Shown here: piece by piece, positions 35,470 to 60,360 of the stretch | Numbering within the stretch: position 1 is the stretch's first letter | Layout: every line of letters starts with the position of its first letter | Source: Ovis canadensis | Taxonomy: Eukaryota > Chordata > Mammalia > Artiodactyla > Bovidae | Assembly: GCF_042477335.2 (NCBI RefSeq) | Contig: NC_091255.1 | Coordinates: 31,226,501-31,290,500 of the forward strand | Length of the DNA stretch: 64,000 nucleotides | Reading direction: 5' to 3' | Position numbers and translations under genes: made by a program | Notes under the pieces: model-generated | Told to the model about the DNA's origin: nothing | Databases searched by the model: none | Seen by the model: only the letters and a program-made list of their open reading frames with translations

Positions 35470-35750
35470 TGGAGAAGGAAATGGCAACCCACTCCAGCAT
35501 TCTTGCCTAGAGAATCCTGTGGACGGAGGAGCCTGGTGGGCTGGTGTCCACAGGGTTGCACAGGGTTGGACACGACTGAAGCGACTTAGCATGCATGCAT
35601 GGATGCATTGGAGAAGGAAATGGCAACCCACTTCAGTATTCTTGCCTGGAGAAACTCAGGGACAGAAGAGCCTGGTGGACTGCCGTCTATGGGGTCGCAT
35701 AGAGTCGGACACGACTGAAGCGACGCAGCAGCAGCAGCAGCAGCAGCAGA
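35470..35750 (+). repeat. BOV-A2 SINE
   Basis: Two Bov-A monomers joined by gcatgcatgcatggatgcat, ending in (cag)n. The 7-bp atcaact flanks it (35463-35469 and 35751-35757). Confidence 0.95.
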
Positions 35751-36108
35751 ATCAACTGCTGGCCAGATTTTTACCACACCTGCTTCATTTCTTTCCTGAA
35801 ACATCATGTCATCTCTGCCCTCCATATTCCCATGTGCATTCTAGAAATAGGGATATTTTCTTCTGAATCCACAATGCCATGATCATACTGAACAAAACCG
35901 GTCATTTCTTGATATCATCTCTTACCCAATTCATATTCAAACGTCCCTAATCATCTAAAAATATTATTTTAGAGTTTATTTTAAATACATTTGGTATCTG
36001 AACAATGTCTGCCTTTTTTTCCCTCCACATTTTATTTTCAGGTGTTCTGTTTCTTATATCTCTTCGTCTAGCAAGCTTTACTTCAGGGGTACATAACAGT
36101 TAGGCCTT

Positions 36109-36256
36109 GGAATTTCCCTGGTGGTCCAGTGGCTAAGACTCTGCACTCCCAACACCTGGTCAGAGAACTAGATCCCATATGCTATAACTAAAAGAAAAGA
36201 TCCCACATACCCACGTGGTGCAACTAAGACTTAGTGTAGCCAAATGAAAAAAAAAA
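36109..36256 (+). repeat. CHR-type SINE
   Basis: ggaatttccctggtggtcca to cttagtgtagccaaatg with an A tail. Confidence 0.88.
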
Positions 36257-36349
36257 GAGAGAAACCTTACATGCAGGGCCCACAGCACTCTCCAGGGTGC
36301 CTCACTGTGAGCCAACGATCCCACTGTGGAAATGAACCCCTGGTGCCTG

Positions 36350-36540
36350 ATGCCCTGGAGTTCCAATCCTACCACTTCCTACCTGTGTGACCTCATGCAA
36401 GTTGCTTAACCTCTCTGGGCCTCAGCGCCTTCATTTGTAACATGGAGACAATGGTAGTGGCCGTCTTGTGGACTTGCTGGATATCGGTAGATGAGGCAAT
36501 GTGCATAAAGCAATTTCATGCAGGGCGTGGCACATTTCTG
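36350..36540 (+). repeat. MIR SINE
   Basis: cctgtgtgacctcatgcaag, then cttaacctctctgggcctca, then ggcgtggcacat-like end. Confidence 0.65.
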
Positions 36541-36654
36541 TATGGCCATTCTGGAGGAAGGGGGGCCTGTGAGGAAGGACCCCTCAAGGCTACGTGTATA
36601 TGCTCCCGGCTGAGCCGGCGAGAAGAACGTGAATCTCCGGTATCACAGCAATCT

Positions 36655-37020
36655 TTCTGTCTCACGTATCTCTCTGTATCTCTCTTCCTCTATCTGTACC
36701 CATCTTTTCTCCATCTCTCTAGCTGCCCCTCTCTCCTTCTGTCTCTCCTCTCCATCTCTGTTGACCTCTCCTTATCTCACATCTAGAAGTTTCTCTGCAT
36801 CTGTCTCTCCCTTTCTCTTTTTGTTCTCTCTGTGCCCCTTCTGTCTCTCTCTGTTCCTCTGTAACTCTCCATCGGTGCTCTGTCTCTTTAATCTCTCTTG
36901 CTGTCTCCTCTCTGTGTTTCTCTTTGCCTCTTCCTGTCTCACGTCCCTGCTCGGCTCCCTCTCTCTGTCTCTCTTCATCCCCCGCCATCTCGGTCTTTGT
37001 TCCTGAGCTCTGCGTAGTGA
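36655..37020 (+). repeat. CT-rich low-complexity block
   Basis: About 365 bp dominated by tctctct, ctgtctct and related units, with nearly all purines on the minus strand. Confidence 0.85.
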
Positions 37021-37300
37021 CCTGCTCTCTCTTGGATGCCCCCCCCCATCTCCTTTGCATTGTTGGTGTCTGCTCACAGTCCTGGCCCCCCGTGTGGATG
37101 CTCCTGGCTGGCTGGCCCTTCTTGCCGCCTCGGTCTCAGCCACACCTGTAACCCATCTCTGGGTATCTCGGGGAGACTGTGTTTCACTGTTTCCATCCTC
37201 AGCTCGGTCCCTTCCTGCTTGCTGAAAGCATACTCTTCTCCCAGCCTTGGTCTCAGCCAGTTTCAGCCTCCTTTTGGTTTATTTCTCTCTTGCTCACTCT

Positions 37301-37608
37301 TTTTTTTTTTTAAACAATTTTACTCATTTGTTTATTTTTGGCTGTGCATGGGCTTTTCTCTAGTTGTGGTGAGCGGGGGCTACTCTCTAGTTGCGGTGTG
37401 CAGTCTTCTCGTTGTCGTGGCTTCTCTCGTAGAGCGCAGGCTGTAGGGTGCACGGGCTTCAGTAGTTGCGTATGGGCTCAGTAGTTGTATTTCCCCAGCT
37501 CTAGAGTGCAGACTCAATAGCATGTGGGATCTTCCCAGATCAGGGGTTGAACCCTTGTCTCCTGCACTGGCAGCCAGATTCTTTACCACTGAGCCACCAG
37601 GGAAGCCC
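37301..37608 (-). repeat. Long CHR-type SINE
   Basis: Reverse orientation: T-run, ttttggctgtgcatgggc, gatcaggggttgaaccct, then gagccaccagggaagccc. Confidence 0.9.
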
Positions 37609-37629
37609 TCTCTCTCTTTTTTAAACTTC

Positions 37630-37690
37630 ATCCTCCAGTATTTATTGAGCATCTGTTCCATGCCCGGCACCATTCAAGACTCTAGAGGTT
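37630..37690 (-). repeat. MIR fragment
   Basis: agtatttattgagcatctgt then tgcccggcaccattcaagac, the reverse MIR end. Confidence 0.45.
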
Positions 37691-39044
37691 ATCGTGGCAA
37701 AGCAGCATCCATGCTAGCTCTCAGGGGGCATTTGTGATATTGGGGAGACAGACAGATAGGAGAGCAGACAAAGCATGGCTCTGCCTTGGCCTTGCCCCCC
37801 TGAGCAGAGGAGTGCATAGGCCAGGCTGGGCCTGTGAGTTTGGCTGGCTGTGCCCTGCGCTGGGCCTGATGATTCCTTGTCCCTAAACAGGGCTTGAGGG
37901 TCACTCTAGAAGCGGCACTAAAGGGTTTAACCACTTGCTCACTGGACAGCATTCATGATGCCCCAGGCTAGGGGAGACACAGGTAGAAAGAGAAAGTCCC
38001 AGCCCACGTGGGGCACAGTCCAGACAAACAGTATCAGTGGGAGGGAGGGAACAGGGGCGCCCTGGACTTGACCTTCTCCCTCCCTCCCCGCCTCCAGCAG
38101 AGTTTGGCCTGCACACGGTGAAAAGCCATTTGAGCAGCCGTGATCTTTAAAATGTTTCTTTGAGCCAACATCTGAAAATAGGGATGTTTTATATAAAACT
38201 CAGAATTCCCAGCTTCCCTTGTAAAAATCAGGAGATCGGGCAACAGTGGGCTCGTTCCCACAGGGCCTTGAAGGGTTAGAGCTGTGTCAAGGCTGGCTGT
38301 GGCCTCCAGGTCCCTGTGGTGCCCCCCAAGTCCTCTTGTGTCCCTGGCAGAGAGGTCACTGTCCAGCAGCCCTTACGTCATCTTGCTGGGGTTCTACTTA
38401 TACTGGAAAACTAGTTCTCCACTGTGTCTGCATCAAGAGCGGGAAAATGGTCACAACACAGGGATGTGGTGGAGTGTGGCTTTTTAGCTTGCAATCCTGA
38501 TGAGTAGAAGCCCTCATGAACCTCCATTTACCATCTCTGCCCTGTGTGCCATGCAGGGGTCCTACCCCATCCCCAGCTGGCTCCTGAGGCCACCTACCTC
38601 CCTGCCTGGGGCCTCAATGCCCTCCACCCTAGAAGGTTGGGAACCAAGCTTCAGACAACCAGGCTGTCCTCTCTCCCTTCCCTGGCAGTGAGGGTCTCCC
38701 TGGGGCTTCTCTGAGGAAGCCCAGTGGCTCTTCTTTCCTGCTGCCTCTGCCCAGGGCCCAGCTTCATGGGAAACCCATAGGAGGAGCAGGTGTGCCCATG
38801 ACTGCTGACTCAGGACAAAAGCCAAGGGTCAAGGATGAGCACCTGCCTTAGAACCGGAATTCCCAGCTGCCTTGGGCTCCCCCCACCACCCAGAGGTCCG
38901 CTCCTCGTTCCCTCCCCCAGCTCTGGGGTCAGGGAGCACATTTCAGACAGGTGATGGGCAAGAGACAAGTGGCAAGTGAATGTGTGACTCAGAGAGAAAG
39001 AGACACAGGGGCCAAGGACGAAGCAGTTCTTAGCCACTCTCAGC

Positions 39045-39110
39045 AGACATTTATTGAGTGCTTACTGTGTGCCAGGAAGTAAGCCAGGTGCTAGAAACAG
39101 CAAAGGGCCA
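39045..39110 (-). repeat. MIR fragment
   Basis: catttattgagtgcttactg then tgtgccaggaagtaag, the reverse MIR end. Confidence 0.55.
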
Positions 39111-39366
39111 GGAAGAGTCAGGGTCAGCTGCTGAGCTGTCAGTGACAACACATTGACCCTGGTTGACACGGGAACAGATTAACCCTTCAGGCACCACTCT
39201 GAGGGCCTGGGCTGGGTCCTTGGACAGAGCCTGGGCCTTTCCACCCACCAAGAGAGATTCAGCGAGGCATGACCCTCTCTCTTTGTCCAAGGAGAGGTAA
39301 GCTCCCACACCCTCCTCTAAACACATTCACACCCGATGTGCCTGGAATTATACCCCAGCCTTCATC

Positions 39367-39393
39367 ACACACATGCACACACACACACACAGA
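39367..39393 (+). repeat. (CA)n microsatellite
   Basis: Short CA run with one TG break. Confidence 0.8.
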
Positions 39394-39784
39394 GGCACAC
39401 TGAGCAGTTTTACAAGGAGGTGGCGTGACGGTGTTGTCCACAAGCTGTGCTCTGAGACACCCACCTCAACATAAAACTGTCAAGAGTGCCTGAACATCTC
39501 CCATTTAGAGATTATCTTGAGAAACTTTTTGGCCAAGTCTCTCACCAAAACGTGAAAGACATCAAAGTGAACAGGGGGACAACTTCTTAAGGCTTTTGCT
39601 GAGAGAGGGTAGTCCTGAGAAGGGGAGGGATCAGAAGAAATGGACTTCACTTCCTTTACTTGGCCACATGTCCCAGGCAGAGCTGCCTGAGGTCTGTCCT
39701 GTTACATGGGCGGCGGAGGGTGGGTGCGGATGATCCTTATCCCCTGTGCTGTCTGCCCCGCTCCAGGGTCATAAAATTAATGCT

Positions 39785-39960
39785 GTCACTGGTTAAGCGC
39801 CTACTGAGTGCCAGGTACAATAACATACAACTGCTTAACATCCACGTCCACTGAGTCTCCCAGGGCGGGGGTAACACTTCCATTTTACAGATGAGAGACT
39901 GAGGCTCAAGACTTGTCCATGGTCACAAGATAAATAGGCATGGTGGGGCCTCTAACCTCT
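39785..39960 (-). repeat. MIR SINE
   Basis: agcgcctactgagtgccagg, then ccattttacagatgagagac, then catggtcacaagataaat. Confidence 0.7.
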
Positions 39961-40600
39961 GCCCTTCCCTCATCACCTCCTCAGCACAGGTAGATAGAGT
40001 CTCACTCTGGGAAGGGCTGAGCAGCCGGAGGCCCTAGCTCGGTCTTGGATCTGCTTGGGAGGCTGAGAGGGGCTGACTCCAGGGCTGGAAGCACTGCCTG
40101 CAGAGGCCAAGGGCACAGATGGGAGAGGCCTGCCCGGCGGCGGGCCACCCGCGTGGAGGATGCTGCGCCTCCTCCCTGATGTGCACCCTCACCCCAGGGT
40201 TTGGGGCGAGGCAGGGCCTGGTGCGGGGGACAGGCTCCCAGGGCCGGCCTGCTCATCCTGACCCCACTCCCATCCCAGGCGGGCCCCACAGCCTGTGGAA
40301 AACCCACCTCCTCACTTTCAGGGTCCTGGGCTCCTAATCCTAACCCCACAGTTAAGACGCCTTCCTGCCCCAGAACTCACGAGAATCTACTGTATTACCC
40401 CTCAGAGGGAGGGAAGCTGTGGATTAAACAGCCCCAGAAGCCTGACTCTGTTCAGAAGACTTCTCAGATCTCAGAGACGGGAGCCTCTTGCCATAGCAGG
40501 CCCACAGCCTGACCCCTCCGGATCACCTGGCCCTGGTGCATCTCTGTTTTAATTCACACAGATGGACATGCAAATGCCTTCGCCGCCGCCCGCACCCCTG

Positions 40601-40723
40601 AGGACTTTCCTGGTGGTCCAGTGGTTCCAATGCACGGGGTGTGGGTTCAGTTCCTGGTAGGGGAACTAGGATCCCGCGTGGTGCGTGGCGGGGCCAAAAG
40701 ATAAAACAGAAACAGCTCCCTTG
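40601..40723 (+). repeat. CHR-type SINE
   Basis: aggactttcctggtggtcca to gatcccgcgtggtgcgtgg, adjoining a Bov-A monomer. Confidence 0.85.
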
Positions 40724-40838
40724 CAGAAGGAAATGGCAACCCACTCCTGTATTCTTGCCTGGGAAATCCCAGGGATGGAGGAGCCTGGTGTGCCTGGTGG
40801 GCACAGAGTCGGACATGACTGAGCGACTAAACAACAAC
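40724..40838 (+). repeat. Bov-A SINE monomer
   Basis: gaaggaaatggcaacccac to gtcggacatgactgagcgac. Confidence 0.88.
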
Positions 40839-41258
40839 ATGGATTTGTCAGTTTCTATTGTGTGAGCACTGTGAGAAGCTGAAAAATAAAAGCATTATCG
40901 TGATATAAGAAAAAACAAAGCTCCACTGGCCTGACTGAACGTTCGAGCAGTTGTCTGGGATGGTGCTGCTCGTGTACTCCCAACACTGGCCACCTCCCCG
41001 CCTTCAGCGTGCTTGGGGCCTAGGGCCGTGGGAGGCCCTCATGCTTCACAGCTCAGGGCCAGAACAAGGAAGGCTGGGGTTCTTTTCACCAGGCTGACAC
41101 TGAGTACAAGAGGGAATAGGAGATGGAGCAAAACAGAAAGGAACCCACAACCGCAACCCCACCTGTGGGCTTTACAAGGGTGGGAACCTTCCTGACGACA
41201 GGCCCAGGCAGCGAGAGCCGCAGGCAGAGGCCAGGAGGCTTTGGAGGAAGTCAGCCAT

Positions 41259-41287
41259 GACTGAAGCGACTTAGCAGCAGCAGCAGC
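41259..41287 (+). repeat. BOV-A2 tail fragment
   Basis: gactgaagcgacttagcagc followed by (cag)n; only the 3' tip is left. Confidence 0.7.
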
Positions 41288-41724
41288 CACAAAGTCCAGG
41301 GAGACAGAGAGGAGGGGGCTCCTGGGAACACTCCTGAGGCTGGCGTGACCCTGCTTCTTGCTCCAGTTGAACACCTTGGACTGGGCACCACTGCCTGCTC
41401 CTTCCTTCCCACCAGGAACCTGGAGAACCAGGGGGATGATGGAGGGCCCAGGCCAGTGATGACCACTGCCTTTGACCGGCCCACGGTCCCTTCCCCATCC
41501 CAGAGCACTCCTCTCATGGCTGGGGGTGACCAGGGGCTTCCTCCCCCAAGTTACCATCAGCCTCCAGGGCCAAGATGACTCTACTACGACGTACAGCTCA
41601 CCCCACTCTCTGAGGAAGCTCTTTCAAGAGAAGGAGACGTCGCCTGTGTCTGGTTCCCTTCCTCAGGCTGTGATCTTAAGGCCTGGAGGCCCTCAGGCTG
41701 CCGTCCGAATGAACTATCCTGATC

Positions 41725-41850
41725 TAGAGGGCCGTGGCTGCTCCTGTGATTAGGATCATATGCGAGTCCTTGGCTTTAACCATGAGCAAGTTACTCCACC
41801 TGTGCAGGCCTGTTTTCCCAGCTGTAAAATAGGGAAGGGAGTATATCAAC
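41725..41850 (+). repeat. MIR fragment
   Basis: ctttaaccatgagcaagtta then ttttcccagctgtaaaatag. Confidence 0.5.
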
Positions 41851-42534
41851 TCTTGGCTTCTTAGCATGCCTCAGTGATGGTAATGGGAAAATATGTAACC
41901 CATCAATCCTGCAGTCAGAGTAAAATGACTGGCAAGGGAGTGGGGGTGGGTGTGTGGCACATGTGGCACCCAAACTGCCTGGTACCCTGCTCTCATTTTC
42001 GCATCCCTAAGCCCCATACACTGTTGGCTCTGGACTATTTTCCACCCTGAACTCTGGTTTCTCAGTGCCTGCTCCTTTCCACAGTGATAGAGAGAGGCGA
42101 AGCTCCCACTTCGGCTGGGCTGGGGGCTGCTGGGCACAACACAGGCTGTGTCCGTATAGCCTCAATACACTTCCCAGGGGGAAGGGCCCTTGCTAATCAG
42201 CACTGCCCCAAACTGCACTCCATTGTCAGTGGGTTTCAAATGTTGGGGGGTGGGGTGGGGTGCGCGGCTGCAACAGAATCACCTGGTGGAGCTTAGCAAA
42301 GAATAGACTTTAGTTTCCCTCTAGGTCAGAGGCAAGACCCATGGGCTATGTTATTAACAACCACCCTGAAAGCTCCTGCTGCAGGTCGTAACTGGGCCAC
42401 ACCCGGTGGGGGGTGGCTGGGATTGTTAAAACCATTCCCCAGCTGCCCACCACACCCCTCTGGAGAGCACAGCCCACCAGCACTGAGCTAACTTGACCTT
42501 GCCCAGCATTTCCCAAATCTGACTATAAAACTTT

Positions 42535-42660
42535 TTAAAAATTATGTATTTGGCTGCACTGGGTTCTTAGTTGGGATCTAGTTCCCTGAGCAGGGATTGA
42601 ACCCAGATCCCCTGCATTGGGAGTACAGAGTCTTAGCCAATGGACCACCAGGGAAGTCCC
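42535..42660 (-). repeat. CHR-type SINE
   Basis: Reverse orientation: gagcagggattgaacccaga to ggaccaccagggaagtccc. Confidence 0.9.
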
Positions 42661-43336
42661 AAAACTTTAAAAATTAAAATAACCTTAACATCCCCCAGAA
42701 CTAGCATTTTTAGGAATGCTTTGGGAGAAATGTTCATCTCACGCTCTCTCCTTTGGAAAAAAAAAAATTGTTTAAAACAAATATCTGCTTTTGCGTATTT
42801 GAGTGGATGAGGTCTAGGGAGATGAGTTTCAGGGGCTCAGCTGTGACCAGAAGCTCAGGTCTGGGCCTGGGTCTGCCCTTTCCCGTCACCACCCATTCCT
42901 CCCGCCACATCCTGCCCCTGCTGCCTTTGAGGCTGCGGCTTGTCTGGGGTCACCCTGCGTCCTGAACCCAGGAGGAACCCTCGGTGTGGCTGACTGGTGA
43001 CAGGAAGCCTGAGCAGGGATGAAAGGGGGTCAGGATTAGCCTGTCTGGCTGGGATAAGCAGCAGAGGAGGCTATGACCACACTTCTAAGGTGTCTGCACA
43101 GGCTTGATGTGTTAGGGCTGGGGCAGGGGCGGAAGGTCTTTTCCTGCCCCACTGCCCCTCCCAAGACAGCAATCACACCCAGAGAGAGAAGGTACCGAGT
43201 CAGCAGCTGGGGACAACTGGGGCTCGTCAGTGGCAGAAAACTTTATCCTGCCTTTTCTTCTCAAGCTCAAAACAGGCACATGGAGTCATGAATTGATATG
43301 CTAGAAGGGGGCATCCCTTACCAGTAGGGAAATGGA

Positions 43337-43342
43337 TTTATT
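43337..43342 (-). terminator. SLC43A2: Candidate SLC43A2 polyadenylation signal
   Basis: AATAAA on the minus strand (tttatt on plus) is the first such hexamer after the SLC43A2 stop codon. Cleavage would fall near 43315-43325. No transcript evidence is available from sequence alone. Confidence 0.45.
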
Positions 43343-43837
43343 GCTTTATAAAAAGAAGTCTGATAAAACTTAAAACAAATAACCTAAAAATCCACCCACC
43401 CCTCTCAGAACTCCCAGGAAGCCTCAGACACATTTCTGAGCGCAGTCAAGGTGGGTGGGTTGGTAAGCCAGGCCCGCCTGGCAGAGGAAAGGTGGCCTTG
43501 CCCGCGTAAACAGCTCCAGGGCCCCTGGGAGAGTCTGCCAGCAGGGGGCGCTGTGGCCCCGCAGCCTGGAACAAGCTTGGCCCTGAACGGGGCTGGCGCC
43601 AAGGCGCTGGGCTTGCCGGGGCCTGGCCAGCTGGGGGCAGCTCTGGGAGGACAAGTGTAGACACCCAGAGCCCACAACCTGCCACCACCCCCACACACAA
43701 CTCCCATACAGAGCACATGCACACACAGCCCACACATCCACACCCCTAGGCCTCTCACAAATTCACCTCCCCACCCAGGCCTGGACCTCCAGGACTGTCA
43801 GCTGCAGCCTCACTTCCACCCCCCACAAAAACAGCTG

Positions 43838-43884
43838 TGTGTGTGTGTGTGTCTCTGTGTGTGTGTGTCTGTGTGTGTGTGTGT

Positions 43885-43915
<31 letters not shown>

Positions 43916-43917
43916 AG
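43838..43917 (+). repeat. (TG)n microsatellite in the probable SLC43A2 3' UTR
   Basis: About 80 bp of TG with three TC breaks; in SLC43A2 RNA sense it is (CA)n. Confidence 0.96.
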
Positions 43918-44761
43918 ATGCCCTATTGGTGCCCCCTTAATTCCCTTCTGGTCACAGCCTGGACAGAGGGTGGCAGTGGAGACATGCCCCCACTCAAGTC
44001 CTGAGGGGAGAGGGAAAGGACCGCTGCCCAGCCTTGTCCATGGTTCTCACGTGACCATCCAGCCCTCCAGACCCTTCCCAGGCTAACCTGGGGGTGGGCG
44101 GGGGACGGGGGGTGGGGGGGCACTTCCCCACAGGCCTCGAACAGGAGGACAGGCCATGGACAGGCCACAGGGGGCTGGAATCACAAAGGAGTTAGCACCA
44201 ACAACAGGAAGCGGGTCCTTCCTTCCTCAGGCAGCTCAGACTGGCTGGGGGAGGAGTGAGGGGCCAGGCCGGGGGTGGGGGGGCTGTGCAGACAGTGCAA
44301 GCCTTTGTCCTCAGGCAGGTGTGGTCGGTGGACATGCAGCTGAGGGGCGGGAGGCGGGCAGTGGATGGCAGACCCCTCTGCTTTGGCTAGAGGCAGAATC
44401 TGGACACACTTCGGGGGAGAGGGTCTGCCAGCCCAGGGGGTCCTCCTGGCTCCTCCTGCAGGTACCACAGAGCCCTGAGGCTCAAGGGCCCCTCGAGGGT
44501 GGCAGAGTGAAGTCCAGAGCCTCCCTGCCTCCAGCAGGAGGAGAAGCGTCTGTCGAGGCCCTCTCCCATCCGTCTGTCCACCACAGAGCTCCGAGGCAGG
44601 ACCAGGGCCCTGGGAGGGAGCGTGGACTCCAGCACAGTGGAGAACAGGATCCTGGGGTTGGGGGTGGGCGGGAGTGCGTGGAGGTCCTCTGGGGTGGGGA
44701 TGAGGACACCTCAAGTCACTGAAGCGAGAGGGCGGGAGGCCGTGATCCGAGACGGCAGGCG

Positions 44762-57277
<12,516 letters not shown>

Positions 57278-58380
57278 CTGAAAGACAAGAAGCAAGGGAA
57301 GCTTCTGCTGAAAGAGGGACAGACAGGGAGGGTGAAGGAGGAAGGGAAGAGAGCATGAGGGCATCCTTGGGCACCTCGTCTTCTCGGCTCTCCTCCCTGT
57401 GTAATTCACGAGGCATCAGTCCAGGGATAATCACTGCTAATTGCAAGTTTTTTCTTCCCGGACTGAGGGTGATAAAGGAAGAAGGGTAGAGTAATGCAGA
57501 ATTCAGACTCTTCACGTGCAGACAGGACTTCCTGGCTGGCAAGCGACCCCTTTCTCTGCTCTGGCACAGGCCAGGGCCTTTGGGCTCTGCAGAGTTACAA
57601 GGAGATGCCATTGAGTAAGGCAACCCTCAAAGGGAGCAAGTCTGTTAAAAATAAGAATCTATTTGAGGATGCAAGCATAATTTTATAAATAAAAATATCA
57701 GTATTCCAGAACAACCAGATGTCAGCAAAAGCTGCTTTTGATTTTGAGAAGAGTAGGTCTCTGGAAGGTGCCAATCAGAATTCTACAGTCTCTGGGGTGG
57801 ATGAGGCGACTGGCCTGGGAGTCCTGCTTCTCAATTTCTAGGTTCAAGGAGGGCTTTCTCTTCCCACCTAGAAAGATCAATGACAAGAAAAGCTCAGGCT
57901 TTCTTTGCCATGAGGCCACTCTTCCCATCTCACAGGAGCTTGTTCTGGGCCCATTCGACATGACTGCGAAGCTAAAACCCTCAGTGGATTCCATCAAATT
58001 TAGGCATGGTAAACTATGACAACGAGGTCATGGATTCTGACAGGCATGGGGAGAAGCGCATCCTCCCCTAACTGCAGCCTCCTGTGCTCTCGCTAACCTC
58101 AGGGGGAGCTCACACCACTTGCTCTGAAGGTTCTCCATCCACACCCACACAGTCCCTGGCACTGAGACTCACTCTCTGGATCTGCCAACCTGTTTTATTG
58201 AACTCAGGCTGCTTATACGGACCTAAACTACGTCCCCCTCCGCCAAGATGTCTGGAATCATTTTGGGGTTTTATCAAACATGTACCACATGATGGCTGCC
58301 TGCAAGTTAATCCATTTGCTGAACACAAGCAGTGTGAATGTATTTACCTACCTGCCCCTCATCATTTCTGCCTGTTTTGA

Positions 58381-59460
58381 CCACAATTAAAAGTGAAAAA
58401 GGGACATCATCCAAGTGAAAAATGTTTGCGCTTCAAAGGACACCATCAAGAAAATGAAAAGATGATAAGACAAAGGGAGAAAATTTTTATGAATCATGTA
58501 TTGGATAGGGCACTCCTATCTGCAATATATAAATAACTCTGACAACTCAGTAATTTTAAAAAAAAATCATTTTTAAAATGGGCAAACAGACATTTCTGAA
58601 TAGATGTTTCTCCAAAGAAGATATACAAATAGCCAATAACCATTATGAAAAGATACTTAGTATCATTAATCGTAGGGAAATGCCAATCAAATCACAATGA
58701 GATGCTGCTTCATACCCCCTGTGCATGCTAAGTGGCTATAATAATAATTTTTTAAAAAAGAAAACAGAACACAACAAATGTTGGTGCTGATATAGAATAA
58801 CTGGAACCCTCCTACACTACCGGTGAGAATGTTAAATGGTGCAGTCACTTTGCAAAACCGTCTGGAAGCTCCTCATTTAAACACAGAGCTACCATATGAC
58901 CCAGACATTTCACTCCTAGGTATATACACAAGAGGAATAAAAACATATGTTCACACAAAAACATGTATGTACACGAATGTTTACAGCAGCATTCTTTATA
59001 ATATACAAAAAGTGGGAACAACCTTCATGCCCATCAATGGAAGACTAGATAAGCAAACTGTGGAAGATGCACACAAGGGAATATTACACAGCCACAGAAA
59101 GGGATGAAGAACTCATACATGCTACAACAGGAATCAACTCTGCAAAATTATGCTGAGGGAAAGACACCAGTCACAAAAGACCATGTAACTGTATGATCCC
59201 ATTCATGTGAAATGTCTGGAACAGGCAAATCCCTGGAGACAGAGACTAGATGAGAGGTTGCCTAGGGCTGGGGTAGAAGAAGCTGGGAGGGACAGGGAGG
59301 AAATGCTAATGGTCCAGAACTGTGATTGGGGTGATATGATTAATTCTGGTGATGACTGTGTAACTCTATAAATACACTAAAATCCATTGAATTATATAGT
59401 TCAGGTGAATTGTATGGTGTGCGGATTATGTCTCAGTGTCATCGTTAAAGAAAAAAAAAA
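58381..59460 (+). repeat. L1 3' fragment (old L1M-type)
   Basis: About 1.1 kb in sense orientation: atcaaatcacaatgagatgc, accatatgacccagacattt, caatggaagactagataagc, ending in an A-run. This is the most complete L1 remnant in the window. Confidence 0.88.
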
Positions 59461-59985
59461 ACATGAGTAAGAGACTTGAGATGTTTTGGGATCCCAGGAT
59501 TAAAAAGGAGCATGAATAAATCCATAGTGTGTGGCCAAGAAAGCCATCTTGTGGCATGAGGCTAGGTTGCCTCTCCAGCTTCGCCACACACAGAGTTCTT
59601 CCAGCCCCCTCTGCCCACTCAGGCTTCTCAGAGAGGGTCGGATGGAGACAAGGAGCATGTGGAAACTTCCCCAGCAGGAGAGAGAGGAAAAGGTGACATG
59701 CTCATAGCCACCCAAGCACACTTAGGTGAGCATGAAAGGTGCCCAATTTCACTTTTTTGCAGACCTGCCTCCCAGGTATGCTGTGGTTCAGAGGACACCC
59801 CTCGGATCCTGGGCTCACGTATTTGGGCTGCGCCTCACTGGCTATTCCACCAAGGCAGCTTCAGGCATCTCCAGGCCCATATCTGCCCCAGGGAGAATCC
59901 AAAGATTATCTTTGCTTGTATGGAAGAAGGAAACTGTTCCAGCCTGGAATGCATGTGAAGAAAGAAGGGATCAAAGATGGCTTAG

Positions 59986-60360
59986 AGGGATTTCCCTATC
60001 AGTACAGTGGTTAAGACTCTGTGCTTTCAATGCAGGGGAAAGTGAAAGTGAAGTTGCTCAGTCGTGTTCGACTCTTTGCGACCCCATGGGCTGTAGCCTA
60101 CCAGGCTTCTCTGTCCATGGGATTTTCCAGGCAATAGTCCTGGAGTGGATTGCCATTTCCTTCTCCAGGGGATCTTCCCAACCCAGGGATCGAACCCGGG
60201 TCTCCTGCACTGTAGACAGACGCTTTACCATCTGAGCCACCAGGGAAGTACTCAATGCAGGGGGCATGGGTTCAATCCCTGATCGGGAAATTAAGATCCC
60301 ATATGCAGGGCAGTACGGCCAAAGAAACAAAGCACAAAACAACAGCAACAACAAAAAAGA
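59986..60360 (+). repeat. CHR-type SINE split by a Bov-tA
   Basis: The left half begins agggatttccctatcagtac. The right half resumes with catgggttcaatccctgatc and ends in (aac)n and A-rich sequence. Confidence 0.9.
60039..60251 (-). repeat. Bov-tA SINE nested in a CHR
   Basis: Reverse Bov-tA inserted in the CHR with a perfect 12-bp duplication, tcaatgcagggg (60027-60038 and 60252-60263). Confidence 0.95.

Larger units (their letters stand above)
31450..43336. other. Intergenic region between SLC43A2 and PITPNA
   Basis: No exon recognised. Named repeats are Bov-tA (3), CHR (6, two of them long), BOV-A2, MIR remnants, a CT-rich block (36655-37020) and short microsatellites. Unassigned stretches are 32080-33480, 35000-35460, 35760-36100, 37700-39040, 39990-40600, 40840-41720 and 42660-43330. 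Confidence 0.75.
43337..44761 (-). other. SLC43A2: Probable SLC43A2 3' UTR
   Basis: It runs from the TAG at 44762 to the first canonical minus-strand AATAAA (43342-43337). It holds a (CA)n tract in RNA sense (43838-43917) and a C-rich run in RNA sense (44090-44122). A longer UTR using a further site is possible. Confidence 0.5.

Noticed and set aside
35733..35750. (CAG)n as a coding repeat expansion
   Set aside because: It is the usual 3' tail of a BOV-A2 element in intergenic DNA.
36719..37143. Arg/Glu-rich open frames resembling a coiled coil
   Set aside because: They are translations of the CT-rich low-complexity block.
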